A stretch of DNA of 64,000 bases. It comes from Pseudomonas putida. GTDB lineage: Bacteria; Pseudomonadota; Gammaproteobacteria; Pseudomonadales; Pseudomonadaceae. The position numbers and the translations under genes are program-made. This document shows positions 38,552 through 47,134 of the stretch, piece after piece. The stretch spans positions 4,526,001 to 4,590,000 of the forward strand of contig NZ_CP039371.1 of assembly GCF_005080685.1 (NCBI RefSeq), in the 5' to 3' direction. The first letter of the stretch is position 1. Each line of letters begins with the position of its first letter. The notes beneath the pieces are model-generated. The model was not told the DNA's origin and did no database searches. It saw nothing but the letters and a program-made list of their open reading frames with translations.

Positions 38552-39994
38552 CTACAAAAGCGAACCTGTCGACTCCCTGCACAATTGCTGGGCCAACAGG
38601 CCAAGGGTGATCACCGCACGCTCGGCTTCCTTGTTCCACGGAATACCGCAGTTGAGGCGGATACAGTGGTTGAACTGCTCGGTGTTGCTGAAGATCAACC
38701 CCGGCGCGATGCTGATGCCCTGCTCCAGCGCCCGGACGTGCAGTTCCTGGGTATTGACCCGCCCCGGCAGGCTCACCCAGAGGATGAATCCGCCGGTAGG
38801 CCGGGTCATCTGCGTACCTTCGGGGAAATGCTGCTGCACCGCCAACTGGTAGGCACTGAGGTTCTTGCGGTACTCTTGGCGGATGTAGCGCAGGTGACGG
38901 TCGTAGCCGCCATTTTCCAGATAGGCCGCGACACCCATCTGGGTGACGCTGCACGCCGAATGAGTGGTGAACGTCTGCAGCCGCTGGATCTCGTCCTGAT
39001 AGCGCCCCGCGACCATCCAGCCAACCCGCACGCCGGGTGACAAGGTCTTGGAGAAACTCGAGCAGTAGATGACCCGATCCAACCGATCGAAAGCCTTTAG
39101 CGCCTTGGTCTTGCCCTGCTCGAACATCAACTCGCCGTAGATATCGTCCTCGACGATCTGAATGTCGTAGTCCGAGGCCAGCCGCAGCAATTGCTTCTGC
39201 CGCTCTTCCGGCACGGTGCCGCCCAGCGGGTTGCTCAAGCGCGTGGTCAACACCAGCGCCTTGATCGACCACTGGTTGGCCGCCAGTTGCAGCGCCTCCA
39301 GGCTGATACCCGTGGAAGGGTCACTGGGAATCTCGATCACCTTCAGGCCGAGCAGATCGGCCAGTTGCAGCAAACCATAGTAGGTCGGCGACTCGGCAGC
39401 GATCAGGTCGCCTGGCCGCGTCAGCACTCGCAACGACATCTGCAGGGCATCGACGCAGCCATGGGTGACTACCACTTCACGGGGGTCGACCAGCACCCCG
39501 GCATCGCGCATGCGAATCGCGATCTGCCGACGCAGCGGCTCGAAGCCCGGGCTGAACATGTAGCTGAACGCTCGCGGGCTATGGAAACGGGTAACCTTTG
39601 CGATCTGCTGATGCAGCGCTCGCACAGGCAGGTAGTCGACATGCGGCACCGCCGCACCGAACGGAAACACGCCATCGCGCCGCGCCTCGGTGAGCACTTG
39701 CTGGATGATGCTCGCGCGAGTCACCAGCCCAGGCCGCTCGACGCGGGCGATGTCCGGGGTTTGCGCGGTCAGGGCCGGGGTCTGGTGCACGTAGTAGCCC
39801 GACTGCGGGCGCGCGCGGATCAGCCCCTGGTCCTCCAGGTTGGCATAGGCTTGCAGCACCGTAGCGTGGCTGACGTTGAGCTGGGCGCTCATCTTGCGCA
39901 CCGAGGGCACTCGCTCGCCGGGCTGGTAGACACCCCGACGGATGTCATCGGCCAGTTGCTGGGCGATACGCTGGTAGAGCAGCAGGTTGGTCAT
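38552..39994 (-). CDS. MocR-type (GntR/aminotransferase-like) transcriptional regulator
   Basis: Protein of 480 residues from MTNLLLYQRIAQQLADDI. The N-terminal GntR winged helix (GERVPSVRKMSAQLNVSHATVLQAY, residues about 30-55) is fused to a fold type I aminotransferase-like domain with EDDIYGELMFEQG, the PLP lysine in CSSFSKTLSPG and RVGWMVAG. Members bind PLP or amine ligands and usually activate or repress a neighbouring metabolic gene. Here the neighbour is only the Lys-rich protein, so the target is not clear. Confidence 0.88.
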   Translation of the reverse strand: MTNLLLYQRIAQQLADDIRRGVYQPGERVPSVRKMSAQLNVSHATVLQAYANLEDQGLIRARPQSGYYVHQTPALTAQTPDIARVERPGLVTRASIIQQVLTEARRDGVFPFGAAVPHVDYLPVRALHQQIAKVTRFHSPRAFSYMFSPGFEPLRRQIAIRMRDAGVLVDPREVVVTHGCVDALQMSLRVLTRPGDLIAAESPTYYGLLQLADLLGLKVIEIPSDPSTGISLEALQLAANQWSIKALVLTTRLSNPLGGTVPEERQKQLLRLASDYDIQIVEDDIYGELMFEQGKTKALKAFDRLDRVIYCSSFSKTLSPGVRVGWMVAGRYQDEIQRLQTFTTHSACSVTQMGVAAYLENGGYDRHLRYIRQEYRKNLSAYQLAVQQHFPEGTQMTRPTGGFILWVSLPGRVNTQELHVRALEQGISIAPGLIFSNTEQFNHCIRLNCGIPWNKEAERAVITLGLLAQQLCRESTGSLL

Positions 39995-40056
39995 GGCGAT
40001 ATCTCGACGCGCAGACGGGCTCGTTGTTCTTGTGTGATTCACTGACGGCAGAGAAT

Positions 40057-40114
40057 ACCGTAACAGTTGCAAAGTGTACTGGCACAGATTGCAGAATAGC
40101 CAACCGTACAGTTA
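40057..40114. promoter_or_regulatory. Related CCGTAACAGTT / CCGTACAGTT sites upstream of the MocR gene
   Basis: ACCGTAACAGTT at 40057-40068 and ACCGTACAGTTA at 40103-40114 lie 46 bp apart in the 195-bp gap between the MocR gene and the OmpA gene. MocR regulators often bind pairs of such sites. This is a weak proposal. Confidence 0.3.
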
Positions 40115-40189
40115 CCAGGCAACGAACGAGACGAGTGACACGCCGAGGATCGGAGCAGGCCCTCTCGTGAGAAAGCCCACCCCATAGGG

Positions 40190-41002
40190 TCAACGCGCCG
40201 GGGCGAGCCTGCCCTTGTCATCGGAGAACACGATCTCCACCCGGCGATTCTGCGCCCTGCCCCGCTCCGAGGCATTGGCCTCGATCGGGTACTGGTCGCC
40301 ATAGCCTTCGACCTGCAGGCGCTTCTCGTCTATGCCCAGGTCAACGAGCATGTCGGCCACGGCCTGGGCGCGGTCACGCGACAGCTTGAGGTTGTCTTCC
40401 GGCGCGCGGGTGCTGTCGGTGTAACCCTCGATGCGCACCACGCGACGCGGGTTGAGCTGGAGGAACTGAACCAACTTGAGCACGGTACGGCTGGCGGAGT
40501 TTCTCAAGTCGGCACGGCCTGTATCGAACAGCACATCACCCAGCGTCATCACCAGGCCACGGTCGGCCTGCTCGGAAGCCAGCGCGGCGATCTGCGACTC
40601 GACCCACTTGCCCTGCTGCTGCACGCTGGCCAGCTTGGCCTCGCGCAGGGCCAACTGCAGGCGCTGGCGTTCGAGGTCGAGCTTGGTCCGGCGCTCCTGG
40701 TTCAGCGCCAGCTTGGCGTGCTCGCTGGCGATCTCGCTATAACGCTGGCTCAGATAGGCGTAGTGGCGCACATCGGCGCCCGTGCCCACGTAGCTGGACA
40801 GGCGCTCGGCCCGACCCAGCGACTCACCCGCACGGATCACGTCACGTGGCGCGCTGCGCAGCACATCGGCATCGTCCTTGACCTTCTGGAAGCTGGCCGT
40901 GGCCTCATCCAGGGCCGCCTCGCTACGCTGGCTGGCGCAGCCTTGCAAGCCCGCCGTCAACGCCAGCAGCGTCAGCGCAACCATCGGCTTGATACCCATC
41001 AT
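40190..41002 (-). CDS. OmpA-family lipoprotein with DUF4398-type N-terminus
   Basis: Protein of 270 residues. Lipobox LQGC with Cys22, a long helical region (residues about 25-145, with DUF4398-like ALDEATASFQKVKDDADVL), then an OmpA/MotB peptidoglycan-binding domain (VLFDTGRADLRNSASRTV, RIEGYTDSTRAPEDNLKLSRDRAQAV, GYGDQYPIEANASERGRAQNRRVEIV). It likely anchors the outer membrane to peptidoglycan. The first ATG (41002) has GGAGG seven bases upstream and overlaps the upstream stop by four bases. Confidence 0.92.
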   Translation of the reverse strand: MMGIKPMVALTLLALTAGLQGCASQRSEAALDEATASFQKVKDDADVLRSAPRDVIRAGESLGRAERLSSYVGTGADVRHYAYLSQRYSEIASEHAKLALNQERRTKLDLERQRLQLALREAKLASVQQQGKWVESQIAALASEQADRGLVMTLGDVLFDTGRADLRNSASRTVLKLVQFLQLNPRRVVRIEGYTDSTRAPEDNLKLSRDRAQAVADMLVDLGIDEKRLQVEGYGDQYPIEANASERGRAQNRRVEIVFSDDKGRLAPAR

Positions 41003-41352
41003 GGCTGCACCTCCAACTGCTTGCGCAGCCGCTTGACCCGCGATTGCAGCAGTTCAAGCTGTTCGTCGCTCTTCTGGTTGAGCACCTGCGCCTCGGCCAG
41101 GCGGGCATCCAGCTCGGCTTGCTCGGCACGCATGCGTGCGTCGCGATAGCTTTCACCGAGCATGTTGCTCTTGGCGCGGTCGAGCTTCTCGCTAGCCATC
41201 TTGAACGCCGGGTTTTCCTCAGTGGCGCCAACCGCCTTGGCCTGCTCCAGCGCTTGCTCGGCAATGCGCAGTTGTTCATTGGGCGCCGGGTCGTTGGCGC
41301 AGCCGGCGAGGCCGAACATGGCCGCGGCAAGGATCAGTGATTGGGTTCTCAC
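40999..41352 (-). CDS. DUF4398 lipoprotein
   Basis: Protein of 117 residues, lipobox LAGC (Cys18), followed by an all-helical DUF4398 body (EQLRIAEQALEQAKAVGATE). It shares the same DUF with the OmpA partner, which starts inside its stop codon (ATGA). Probably helps the OmpA lipoprotein at the envelope. Function not established. Confidence 0.87.
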   Translation of the reverse strand: MRTQSLILAAAMFGLAGCANDPAPNEQLRIAEQALEQAKAVGATEENPAFKMASEKLDRAKSNMLGESYRDARMRAEQAELDARLAEAQVLNQKSDEQLELLQSRVKRLRKQLEVQP

Positions 41353-41361
41353 ACACGCTTC

Positions 41362-42183
41362 CTACTGTTTGGGGGCGTCCGGCGAAAGCTGCATCTGCGC
41401 CTTCCAGCGCTCGACGTTGCGCTGCAACACGGCTTCGGACGTACCGGAGATCGGCAATTCTGTCAGTTTTTTCGCCAGCTGCCCACGCAGCCAGCTGTCA
41501 TTGCATGCCGAGTTATGCGAAACGGCCAAGTAAAGGCCCGGACGATCCACCGGCAGGCCACGGGCGATCAGGTCATTGCTCATGCCCAGGCTCTGGGTCA
41601 TGGCCATGCCTGAATAGCGACCGGCCAACACATAGTCGACCTGGCCCAACACCAGTTTCTGGAAGGCCTGGGTCAGGTTCTGCGCCGCTACCAAGTGCAA
41701 CTGGGCCCTGGCAAACGCATCGAAGGCCGGGGTCAGCCGCGCTCGTTCCGAGATACTGCCCTGGTAGCGCGCCAGATCGGCCGGGCCGTCGAACACCAGC
41801 TGTCCGTCATGACGGGTCCATACCAGATACTCGTTGAGCTGCAATGGCGGATGGATGTAGTCCAGTGCGGTCAGTTGCTCGACTTGCATGGGCGTATCGA
41901 GCAACAGATCGATACGACCGCTGCGGACTTCCTCAAGGGCCTGGTCGCGCTTGCCGGCATGCAGCACCTCGACCTTGATACCGAGCTCGCCGGCCACCTG
42001 GCGCAGCAGGTCGACGTTGGCCCCGATCAGGTGACGGGGGTCCTTGGGGTCTTGCCAGGAGTAAGGCGGTGCATCCGGGCTGCCGGTGGCGACCAGGCGC
42101 TCGCATTTGCCTGCCGCCATGGCCAGGGGCGACAGCAGCGCTGTCATGCATGCCAGCAGCCTGCCCGCTTTGGATAACACCAT
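41362..42183 (-). CDS. Periplasmic solute-binding protein (SBP_bac_3 type)
   Basis: Protein of 273 residues with a signal peptide (cleavage after PLAMA) and a type II bacterial amino acid-binding-protein fold: DAPPYSWQDPKDPRHLIGANVDLLRQVAGELGIKVE, GRIDLLLDTPMQVEQL, GQVDYVLAGRYSG. It has no transporter partner; it precedes the DUF4398 gene by 9 bp, in an operon of three envelope proteins. This suggests a signalling or sensor function, not uptake. Confidence 0.85.
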   Translation of the reverse strand: MVLSKAGRLLACMTALLSPLAMAAGKCERLVATGSPDAPPYSWQDPKDPRHLIGANVDLLRQVAGELGIKVEVLHAGKRDQALEEVRSGRIDLLLDTPMQVEQLTALDYIHPPLQLNEYLVWTRHDGQLVFDGPADLARYQGSISERARLTPAFDAFARAQLHLVAAQNLTQAFQKLVLGQVDYVLAGRYSGMAMTQSLGMSNDLIARGLPVDRPGLYLAVSHNSACNDSWLRGQLAKKLTELPISGTSEAVLQRNVERWKAQMQLSPDAPKQ

Positions 42184-42212
42184 CCTTCACTCCTTGTTTT
42201 GTATTCACTGGC

Positions 42213-42281
42213 CTCATCGCCGGCAAGCCGACTCCTACCGGGTTGCGTCGAACCTGTAGGAGCCGGCTTGCCGGCGATGAG
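42213..42281. repeat. REP palindrome
   Basis: Arms 42213-42238 and 42256-42281 match except one position. Same core (CATCGCCGGCAAGCCG) as the element at 2099. Lies upstream of the solute-binding protein gene and just past the etfA terminator. Confidence 0.9.
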
Positions 42282-42298
42282 ACCGGTGCGGATACCGC

Positions 42299-42331
42299 AA
42301 AAAAAACCCGGCCCTCATGACGAGGGCCGGG
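42299..42331 (-). terminator. Terminator of etfBA
   Basis: Stem CCCGGCCCTC / GAGGGCCGGG (42307-42316, 42322-42331) followed on the minus strand by TTTTTTTT. Confidence 0.93.
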
Positions 42332-42356
42332 CTTCTTTATAAGTGAAGCAGACGGA

Positions 42357-43286
42357 TCAGACCAGCTTTTCCAGCTCCGGCACGGCTTCGAACAGGTCGG
42401 CGACCAGTCCGTAGTCGGCCACCTGGAAGATCGGTGCCTCTTCGTCCTTGTTGATCGCAACGATCACTTTCGAGTCCTTCATGCCCGCCAGGTGCTGGAT
42501 CGCGCCGGAGATACCGACGGCGATGTACAGCTGCGGGGCGACGATCTTGCCGGTCTGGCCGACCTGCATGTCGTTGGGCACGAAGCCTGCGTCGACTGCG
42601 GCGCGCGAGGCACCGACGGCAGCGCCGAGCTTGTCGGCCAGGCTGTACAGGTGGCTGAAGTTGTCGCCGTTGCCCATGCCGCGGCCGCCGGAGACGACGA
42701 TCTTGGCAGCGGTCAGCTCTGGGCGGTCCGACTTGGCCAGCTCTTCGCCGACGAAGGCCGAGATACCGGCGTCGTGAGCAGCGCCGACCGCTTCGACGGC
42801 AGCCGAGCCACCTTCGGCGGCCACGGCGTCGAAGCCGGTGGTACGCACGGTGATGACCTTGACCGCAGCGCTCGATTGCACGGTGGCGATGGCGTTACCG
42901 GCATAGATCGGGCGCTTGAAGGTGTCGGCGGACTCGACCGAGATGATCTCGGAGATCTGGTCCACGTCCAGCAGCGCGGCAACGCGTGGCAGGATGTTCT
43001 TGCCATTGGTAGTGGCCGGGGCCAGCACGTGGCTGTAGCCCTTAGCCAGCTCGACGATCAGCGGCGCGACGTTTTCTGGCAGCACATGGGCGTAGGCCGC
43101 GTTATCGGCGACCAGCACCTTGGCCACGCCAGCGATCTTGGCAGCGGATTCGGCGACGCCGCCCACATTCTGGCCAGCGACCAGGACATGGATATCACCA
43201 CCGATCTTGGCGGCAGCGGCGACGGTGTTCAGGGTGGCCGGGGCTACGGCACCGTTTTCGTATTCAGCGACAACCAGGATAGTCAT
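42357..43286 (-). CDS. etfA: Electron transfer flavoprotein alpha subunit
   Basis: FAD-binding subunit, 309 residues. Takes electrons from acyl-CoA dehydrogenases and passes them to ETF-QO. The C-terminal FAD domain has [37 protein letters not shown], the ETF alpha signature. Starts immediately after etfB (the stop and ATG abut). Confidence 0.97.
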   Translation of the reverse strand: MTILVVAEYENGAVAPATLNTVAAAAKIGGDIHVLVAGQNVGGVAESAAKIAGVAKVLVADNAAYAHVLPENVAPLIVELAKGYSHVLAPATTNGKNILPRVAALLDVDQISEIISVESADTFKRPIYAGNAIATVQSSAAVKVITVRTTGFDAVAAEGGSAAVEAVGAAHDAGISAFVGEELAKSDRPELTAAKIVVSGGRGMGNGDNFSHLYSLADKLGAAVGASRAAVDAGFVPNDMQVGQTGKIVAPQLYIAVGISGAIQHLAGMKDSKVIVAINKDEEAPIFQVADYGLVADLFEAVPELEKLV

Positions 43287-44036
43287 TTAGATTACCTTCG
43301 CTTCGTTCTTCAGCTTCTCGACCAGTTCGGCCACCGACTTGACCTTGATGCCTGCGCTGCGAGCAGCCGGGGCTTCGACTTTCACGGTCTTGTTGGTGGA
43401 GGTCAGCGATACGCCCAGCGCGTCCGGAGTTACGGTCTCCAGCGGCTTCTTCTTGGCCTTCATGATGTTCGGCAGCGACGCGTAGCGTGGCTCGTTCAGG
43501 CGCAGGTCGGTGGTGACGATGGCTGGCAGGTTCAGCGAAACGGTCTGCAGGCCGCCATCGATTTCACGGGTGACGTTGAGTTTGTCGCCAGCGACCTCGA
43601 CCTTGGAGGCGAAGGTGCCCTGGGCGTAGCCGGTCAGCGCGGCCAGCATCTGGCCGGTCTGGTTGTTGTCACTGTCGATGGCCTGCTTGCCGAGGATCAC
43701 CAGCTGCGGCTGCTCTTTGTCGACGACGGCCTTGAGCGCCTTGGCCACGGCCAGGGAGTTCAGCTCGTCAGCGGCTTCGACCAGGACGGCACGGTCGGCA
43801 CCCAGGGCCAGGGCGGTACGCAGTTGCTCCTGGGCCGCGGTCGGGCCGATGGTAACGACAACGATCTCGCTGGCCACGCCTTTCTCTTTCAGGCGTACGG
43901 CTTCTTCCACGGCGATTTCGCAGAAGGGGTTCATGGACATCTTGACGTTTGCAAGGTCGACGCCGGAGTTATCCGCCTTTACGCGAACCTTGACGTTGTA
44001 GTCGACCACTCGTTTGACAGCTACAAGAACCTTCAT
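43287..44036 (-). CDS. etfB: Electron transfer flavoprotein beta subunit
   Basis: AMP-binding subunit, 249 residues, starting [20 protein letters not shown], with the ETF beta signature VEARAVTLKAKKKP-like segment (here [19 protein letters not shown]). First gene of etfBA. Confidence 0.97.
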   Translation of the reverse strand: MKVLVAVKRVVDYNVKVRVKADNSGVDLANVKMSMNPFCEIAVEEAVRLKEKGVASEIVVVTIGPTAAQEQLRTALALGADRAVLVEAADELNSLAVAKALKAVVDKEQPQLVILGKQAIDSDNNQTGQMLAALTGYAQGTFASKVEVAGDKLNVTREIDGGLQTVSLNLPAIVTTDLRLNEPRYASLPNIMKAKKKPLETVTPDALGVSLTSTNKTVKVEAPAARSAGIKVKSVAELVEKLKNEAKVI

Positions 44037-44326
44037 GGATTCCTCGTTACTCTCCGGTGAATAGAATGTCGCCTGGGGCCATGCCCTGGCGATGCGCGTG
44101 GGTACAAGGGCACCTCTAAAAACGAACCGGACGGAGCGAACTTCACGATGACCGAACAGTCTGCGTTCGACTGCTGCGGCAAAAACCCGCGAGTCATTTT
44201 CTGTCGTGGCGTGTAGACTCCACTACAAAATGCGTTCTGGCCCAAACAGCCTGCTCCACGCCTGGTCTTTAGGGGTACGCCTGCGCCCGACGATCAGCCT
44301 ACGGCGAGCGTTAAACCGCTCGTATC

Positions 44327-44352
44327 TTGACCGTAACACCCCATCCGGTCAA
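44327..44352. repeat. Inverted repeat TTGACCG / CGGTCAA
   Basis: 7-bp arms 44327-44333 and 44346-44352 with a 12-bp spacer, in the etfB side of the divergent region. May be an operator. Confidence 0.35.
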
Positions 44353-44415
44353 TACGGCAAATCGGTCACCCTCTAGCCGCCTTCCTGTGATTTTACTGGC
44401 CTGCGGCAAATTCAA

Positions 44416-44427
44416 ACAAACGTTTGT
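44416..44427. promoter_or_regulatory. PsrA-like palindrome ACAAACGTTTGT
   Basis: Perfect 12-bp palindrome, two bases ahead of the -35 of the ETF-QO promoter (44429). The core CAAAC-GTTTG matches the reported PsrA recognition pattern. PsrA, as I recall, represses ETF and ETF-QO genes in P. aeruginosa until long-chain fatty acids bind it. Confidence 0.6.
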
Positions 44428-44428
44428 A

Positions 44429-44457
44429 TTGGACCCGCCACGTGGTGTAGATATAAT
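44429..44457 (+). promoter_or_regulatory. Promoter of ETF-QO gene
   Basis: TTGGAC (44429-44434), 17-bp spacer, TATAAT (44452-44457). The leader is about 140 nt. Confidence 0.8.
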
Positions 44458-44605
44458 GCGCGCCAGGACAAAAACGGTGTAGTCCGTCTTTTTCGCAGCT
44501 ACAGCCAGGCCCCGATGCAGGGCGCTGCCGCCAAGCGCGCATGACCGTCCAACACCCAATAAGACCAAAGCAACAGCACGAGCCTTGATGAGTAGGAGAG
44601 AACCA

Positions 44606-46270
44606 GTGGAACGCGAATACATGGAATTCGACGTGGTCATCGTCGGCGCCGGCCCGGCGGGCCTGTCCGCCGCCTGCCGCCTGAAGCAGAAGGCCGCCGA
44701 AGCCGGTAGCGAGATCAGCGTCTGCGTGGTCGAAAAAGGTTCGGAAGTGGGCGCACATATTCTCTCCGGCGCGGTGTTCGAGCCACGCGCCCTGAACGAA
44801 TTGTTCCCCGACTGGAAAGAACTGGGCGCGCCGCTCAATACCGAGGTCAAGCGCGACGACATCTATGTGCTCAAGGATGCCGGCAGCTCGAGCAAAGTCC
44901 CCGACATGTTCGTGCCCAAGACCATGCACAACCAGGGCAACTACATCATCTCGCTGGGCAACCTGTGCCGCTGGCTGGCCCAGCAGGCCGAAAACCTCGG
45001 CGTCGAGATCTACCCGGGCTTCGCCGCCCAGGAAGCGCTGTTCGACGAGAACGGCGTGGTGCGCGGCATCGTCACCGGCGACCTGGGCGTCGACCGCGAA
45101 GGCAATCCCAAGGACGGCCTGTACACCCCCGGCATGGAACTGCGCGCCAAGTACACCCTGTTCGCCGAAGGCTGCCGTGGCCACATCGGCAAGCAACTGA
45201 TCAAGCGCTTCGACCTCGACAACGAGTCGGACGTCCAGCACTACGGCATCGGCCTCAAGGAAATCTGGGAAATCGACCCGGCCAAGCATGAGCAAGGCCT
45301 GGTGGTGCACACCGCCGGCTGGCCGCTGGATGTGATGAGCGCCGAGAACACCGGCGGCTCGTTCCTCTATCACCTGGAAAACAACCAGGTGGTGGTCGGC
45401 CTGATCGTCGACCTGTCGTACTCCAACCCTTACCTGTCGCCATTCGATGAGTTCCAGCGCCTCAAGCACCACCCGGTGATGAGCCAGTACCTCGAAGGCG
45501 GCAAGCGCATCAGCTACGGCGCCCGCGCCATCTGCAAGGGTGGCCTGAACTCGCTGCCGAAGATGGTCTTCAACGGTGGCGCGCTGATCGGCTGCGACCT
45601 CGGCACCCTGAACTTCTCCAAGATCAAGGGCAGCCACACCGCGATGAAATCCGGCATGCTCGCCGCCGACGCCGTGGCCGACGCCCTGATCGCCGGCAGC
45701 GAGGGTGGCGACCTGCTCAATGGCTACGTCAGTGCCTTCAAGGCCAGCTGGTTGTACGAAGAGCTGTTCGCCAGCCGCAACTTCGGCCCGGCGCTGCACA
45801 AGTTCGGTCCACTGCTGGGCGGTGCGTTCAACTACGTCGACCAGAACTGGTTCGGTGGCAAGCTGCCGTTCACCCTGCACGACACCAAGCCGGACTATGC
45901 CTGCCTCAAGCTTGCGGCCGACTCGAAAAAGATCGACTACCCCAAGCCGGACGGCAAGCTCAGCTTCGACAAGCTCAGCTCGGTATTCCTCTCCAGCACC
46001 AACCATGAAGAGGAACAACCCTGCCACCTGAAGCTGACCGATCCGAACGTTCCGATCGCCACTAACCTGCCGCTGTACGACGAGCCGGCCCAGCGCTACT
46101 GCCCGGCGGGCGTATACGAGGTGGTCAGCCAGGAAGACGGCAGCAAGCGCTTCCAGATCAACGCGCAGAACTGTGTGCACTGCAAGACCTGCGACATCAA
46201 GGACCCGGCCCAGAACATCACCTGGGTGACTCCTGAAGGCGCCGGCGGGCCGAACTACCCGAACATGTAA
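44606..46270 (+). CDS. Electron transfer flavoprotein-ubiquinone oxidoreductase
   Basis: Membrane-associated FAD / [4Fe-4S] protein of 554 residues that passes electrons from ETF to ubiquinone. Start is GTG (44606) with TAGGAG upstream, giving VEREYMEFDVVIVGAGPAGLS. An earlier in-frame ATG at 44588 has no family support. FAD motif at the N-terminus, middle GGLNSLPKMVFNGGALIGCDLG, C-terminal Fe-S ligands in CPAGVYEV, CVHCKTCDIKDP. Complete and monocistronic. Confidence 0.97.
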   Translation: MEREYMEFDVVIVGAGPAGLSAACRLKQKAAEAGSEISVCVVEKGSEVGAHILSGAVFEPRALNELFPDWKELGAPLNTEVKRDDIYVLKDAGSSSKVPDMFVPKTMHNQGNYIISLGNLCRWLAQQAENLGVEIYPGFAAQEALFDENGVVRGIVTGDLGVDREGNPKDGLYTPGMELRAKYTLFAEGCRGHIGKQLIKRFDLDNESDVQHYGIGLKEIWEIDPAKHEQGLVVHTAGWPLDVMSAENTGGSFLYHLENNQVVVGLIVDLSYSNPYLSPFDEFQRLKHHPVMSQYLEGGKRISYGARAICKGGLNSLPKMVFNGGALIGCDLGTLNFSKIKGSHTAMKSGMLAADAVADALIAGSEGGDLLNGYVSAFKASWLYEELFASRNFGPALHKFGPLLGGAFNYVDQNWFGGKLPFTLHDTKPDYACLKLAADSKKIDYPKPDGKLSFDKLSSVFLSSTNHEEEQPCHLKLTDPNVPIATNLPLYDEPAQRYCPAGVYEVVSQEDGSKRFQINAQNCVHCKTCDIKDPAQNITWVTPEGAGGPNYPNM

Positions 46271-46283
46271 GGCTGGCGCTACT

Positions 46284-46318
46284 AAAAGCCCCCGTCTCGC
46301 GAGAGCTGGGGGCTTTTT
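46284..46318 (+). terminator. Terminator of the ETF-QO gene
   Basis: AAAAGCCCCC / GGGGGCTTTTT hairpin with T tail. Confidence 0.92.
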
Positions 46319-46379
46319 CGTGGGCCATGGATTGTTGGGGAGCTGGCTTGGCATTTAGATCGTGAGCTGATCCATTGTG

Positions 46380-47036
46380 TGTAGCGGCGCTACTGGCCCC
46401 TTCCGCCTTTACGGCGGGCTCCTTTGTTCTTGGACAAAGGAGCGCAAAACCGCTCGCTCCTGCATCCGGCCCTCCGCTTCGCTACGGGTCCCCTCGCTAC
46501 GGCGCCTTCCGGGCCCGCGCGGCCTACGACTTGCTCCGCAAGTCTACATCTCGCGCCTTCGGCTACGCCGAAGGGTGCTGCGCACCTGGCCCTACAGGCG
46601 CCTACGCTCGGCCTCCTGACGTCGCGAAGTTAGGGGCGGCGCCTGCAATGGCGTTATCTTCGAAAGAGACACCGCGCTATCCGCTACAACACAAAGCGAT
46701 AGGTAAACCGCGAGAGCGCAGCGATTCGCCTGCCGTTGCTCTGGCTGTTGATCTTGCTCTGGCTGTTGATCTTGATCTTGATCTACCCGCGACCTCAGGA
46801 GGCCGAGCGTAGGCGGCTGGAGGGCCAGGTGCGCAGCACCCTCCGGCGTAGCCGGAGGCGCGAGACGTAGACTTGCGGAGCAAGTCGTAGGCCGCGCGGG
46901 CCCGCAAGCCGCCGGAGCGAGGGAACCCCGAAGCGCAGCGTAGGGGCCGTATGTGGGAGCAAGCGGTTTTGCGCTCCTTTGTCCAAGAACAAAGGAGCCC
47001 GCCGTAAAGGCGGAAGGGGCCGGTAGCGCCGCTACA
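46380..47036. repeat. Large inverted repeat: two ~247-bp arms around a 162-bp centre
   Basis: Left arm 46380-46626 and right arm 46789-47036 are near-complementary over their whole lengths (I estimate roughly 90 percent; not computed). Each arm is a series of small palindromes: GTAGCG-G-CGCTAC, CTCCTTTGT / ACAAAGGAG, GACTTGC-TCC-GCAAGTC and CCTTCGGC-TAC-GCCGAAGG. The latter appears as CCTCCGGC / GCCGGAGG in the right arm, with both strands of the small stem changed together. The centre (46627-46788) contains an 18-bp tandem duplication. No transposase, no target duplication seen. Confidence 0.9.
46737..46784. repeat. 18-bp tandem duplication and TTGATC units in the centre of the element
   Basis: TTGCTCTGGCTGTTGATC occurs at 46737-46754 and 46755-46772, followed by TTGATC twice (46773-46784). 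Confidence 0.9.
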
Positions 47037-47075
47037 CCTCTCGGACCAACCACCCAACCCCAAGCCCCAACCCCA

Positions 47076-47111
47076 AGCCCCAGCCCCAGCCCCAGCCCCA
47101 GCCCCAGCCCC
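47076..47111. repeat. AGCCCC hexamer, six tandem copies
   Basis: Six perfect copies, flanked on the left by variant units (AAGCCCC, AACCCC), just outside the right arm of the large inverted repeat and 24 bp from the end of the MFS gene. A candidate for strand slippage. Confidence 0.92.
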
Positions 47112-47134
47112 CAAGAATCCGTGAAGATCCTTTG

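Larger units (their letters stand above)
44037..44605. other. 569-bp divergent region etfB / ETF-QO
   Basis: Holds a sigma-70 promoter and a PsrA-like palindrome toward ETF-QO and a 7-bp inverted repeat TTGACCG / CGGTCAA at 44327-44352. I did not find a convincing etfB promoter and see no gene. Confidence 0.75.
46319..47134. other. Non-coding stretch with the large inverted-repeat element
   Basis: 816 bp without a gene I can support, between the ETF-QO terminator and the end of the MFS gene. It is filled by the inverted repeat (46380-47036) and a short hexamer repeat. Open frames in it are shared between the arms and read as hairpin sequence, not protein. Confidence 0.8.
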
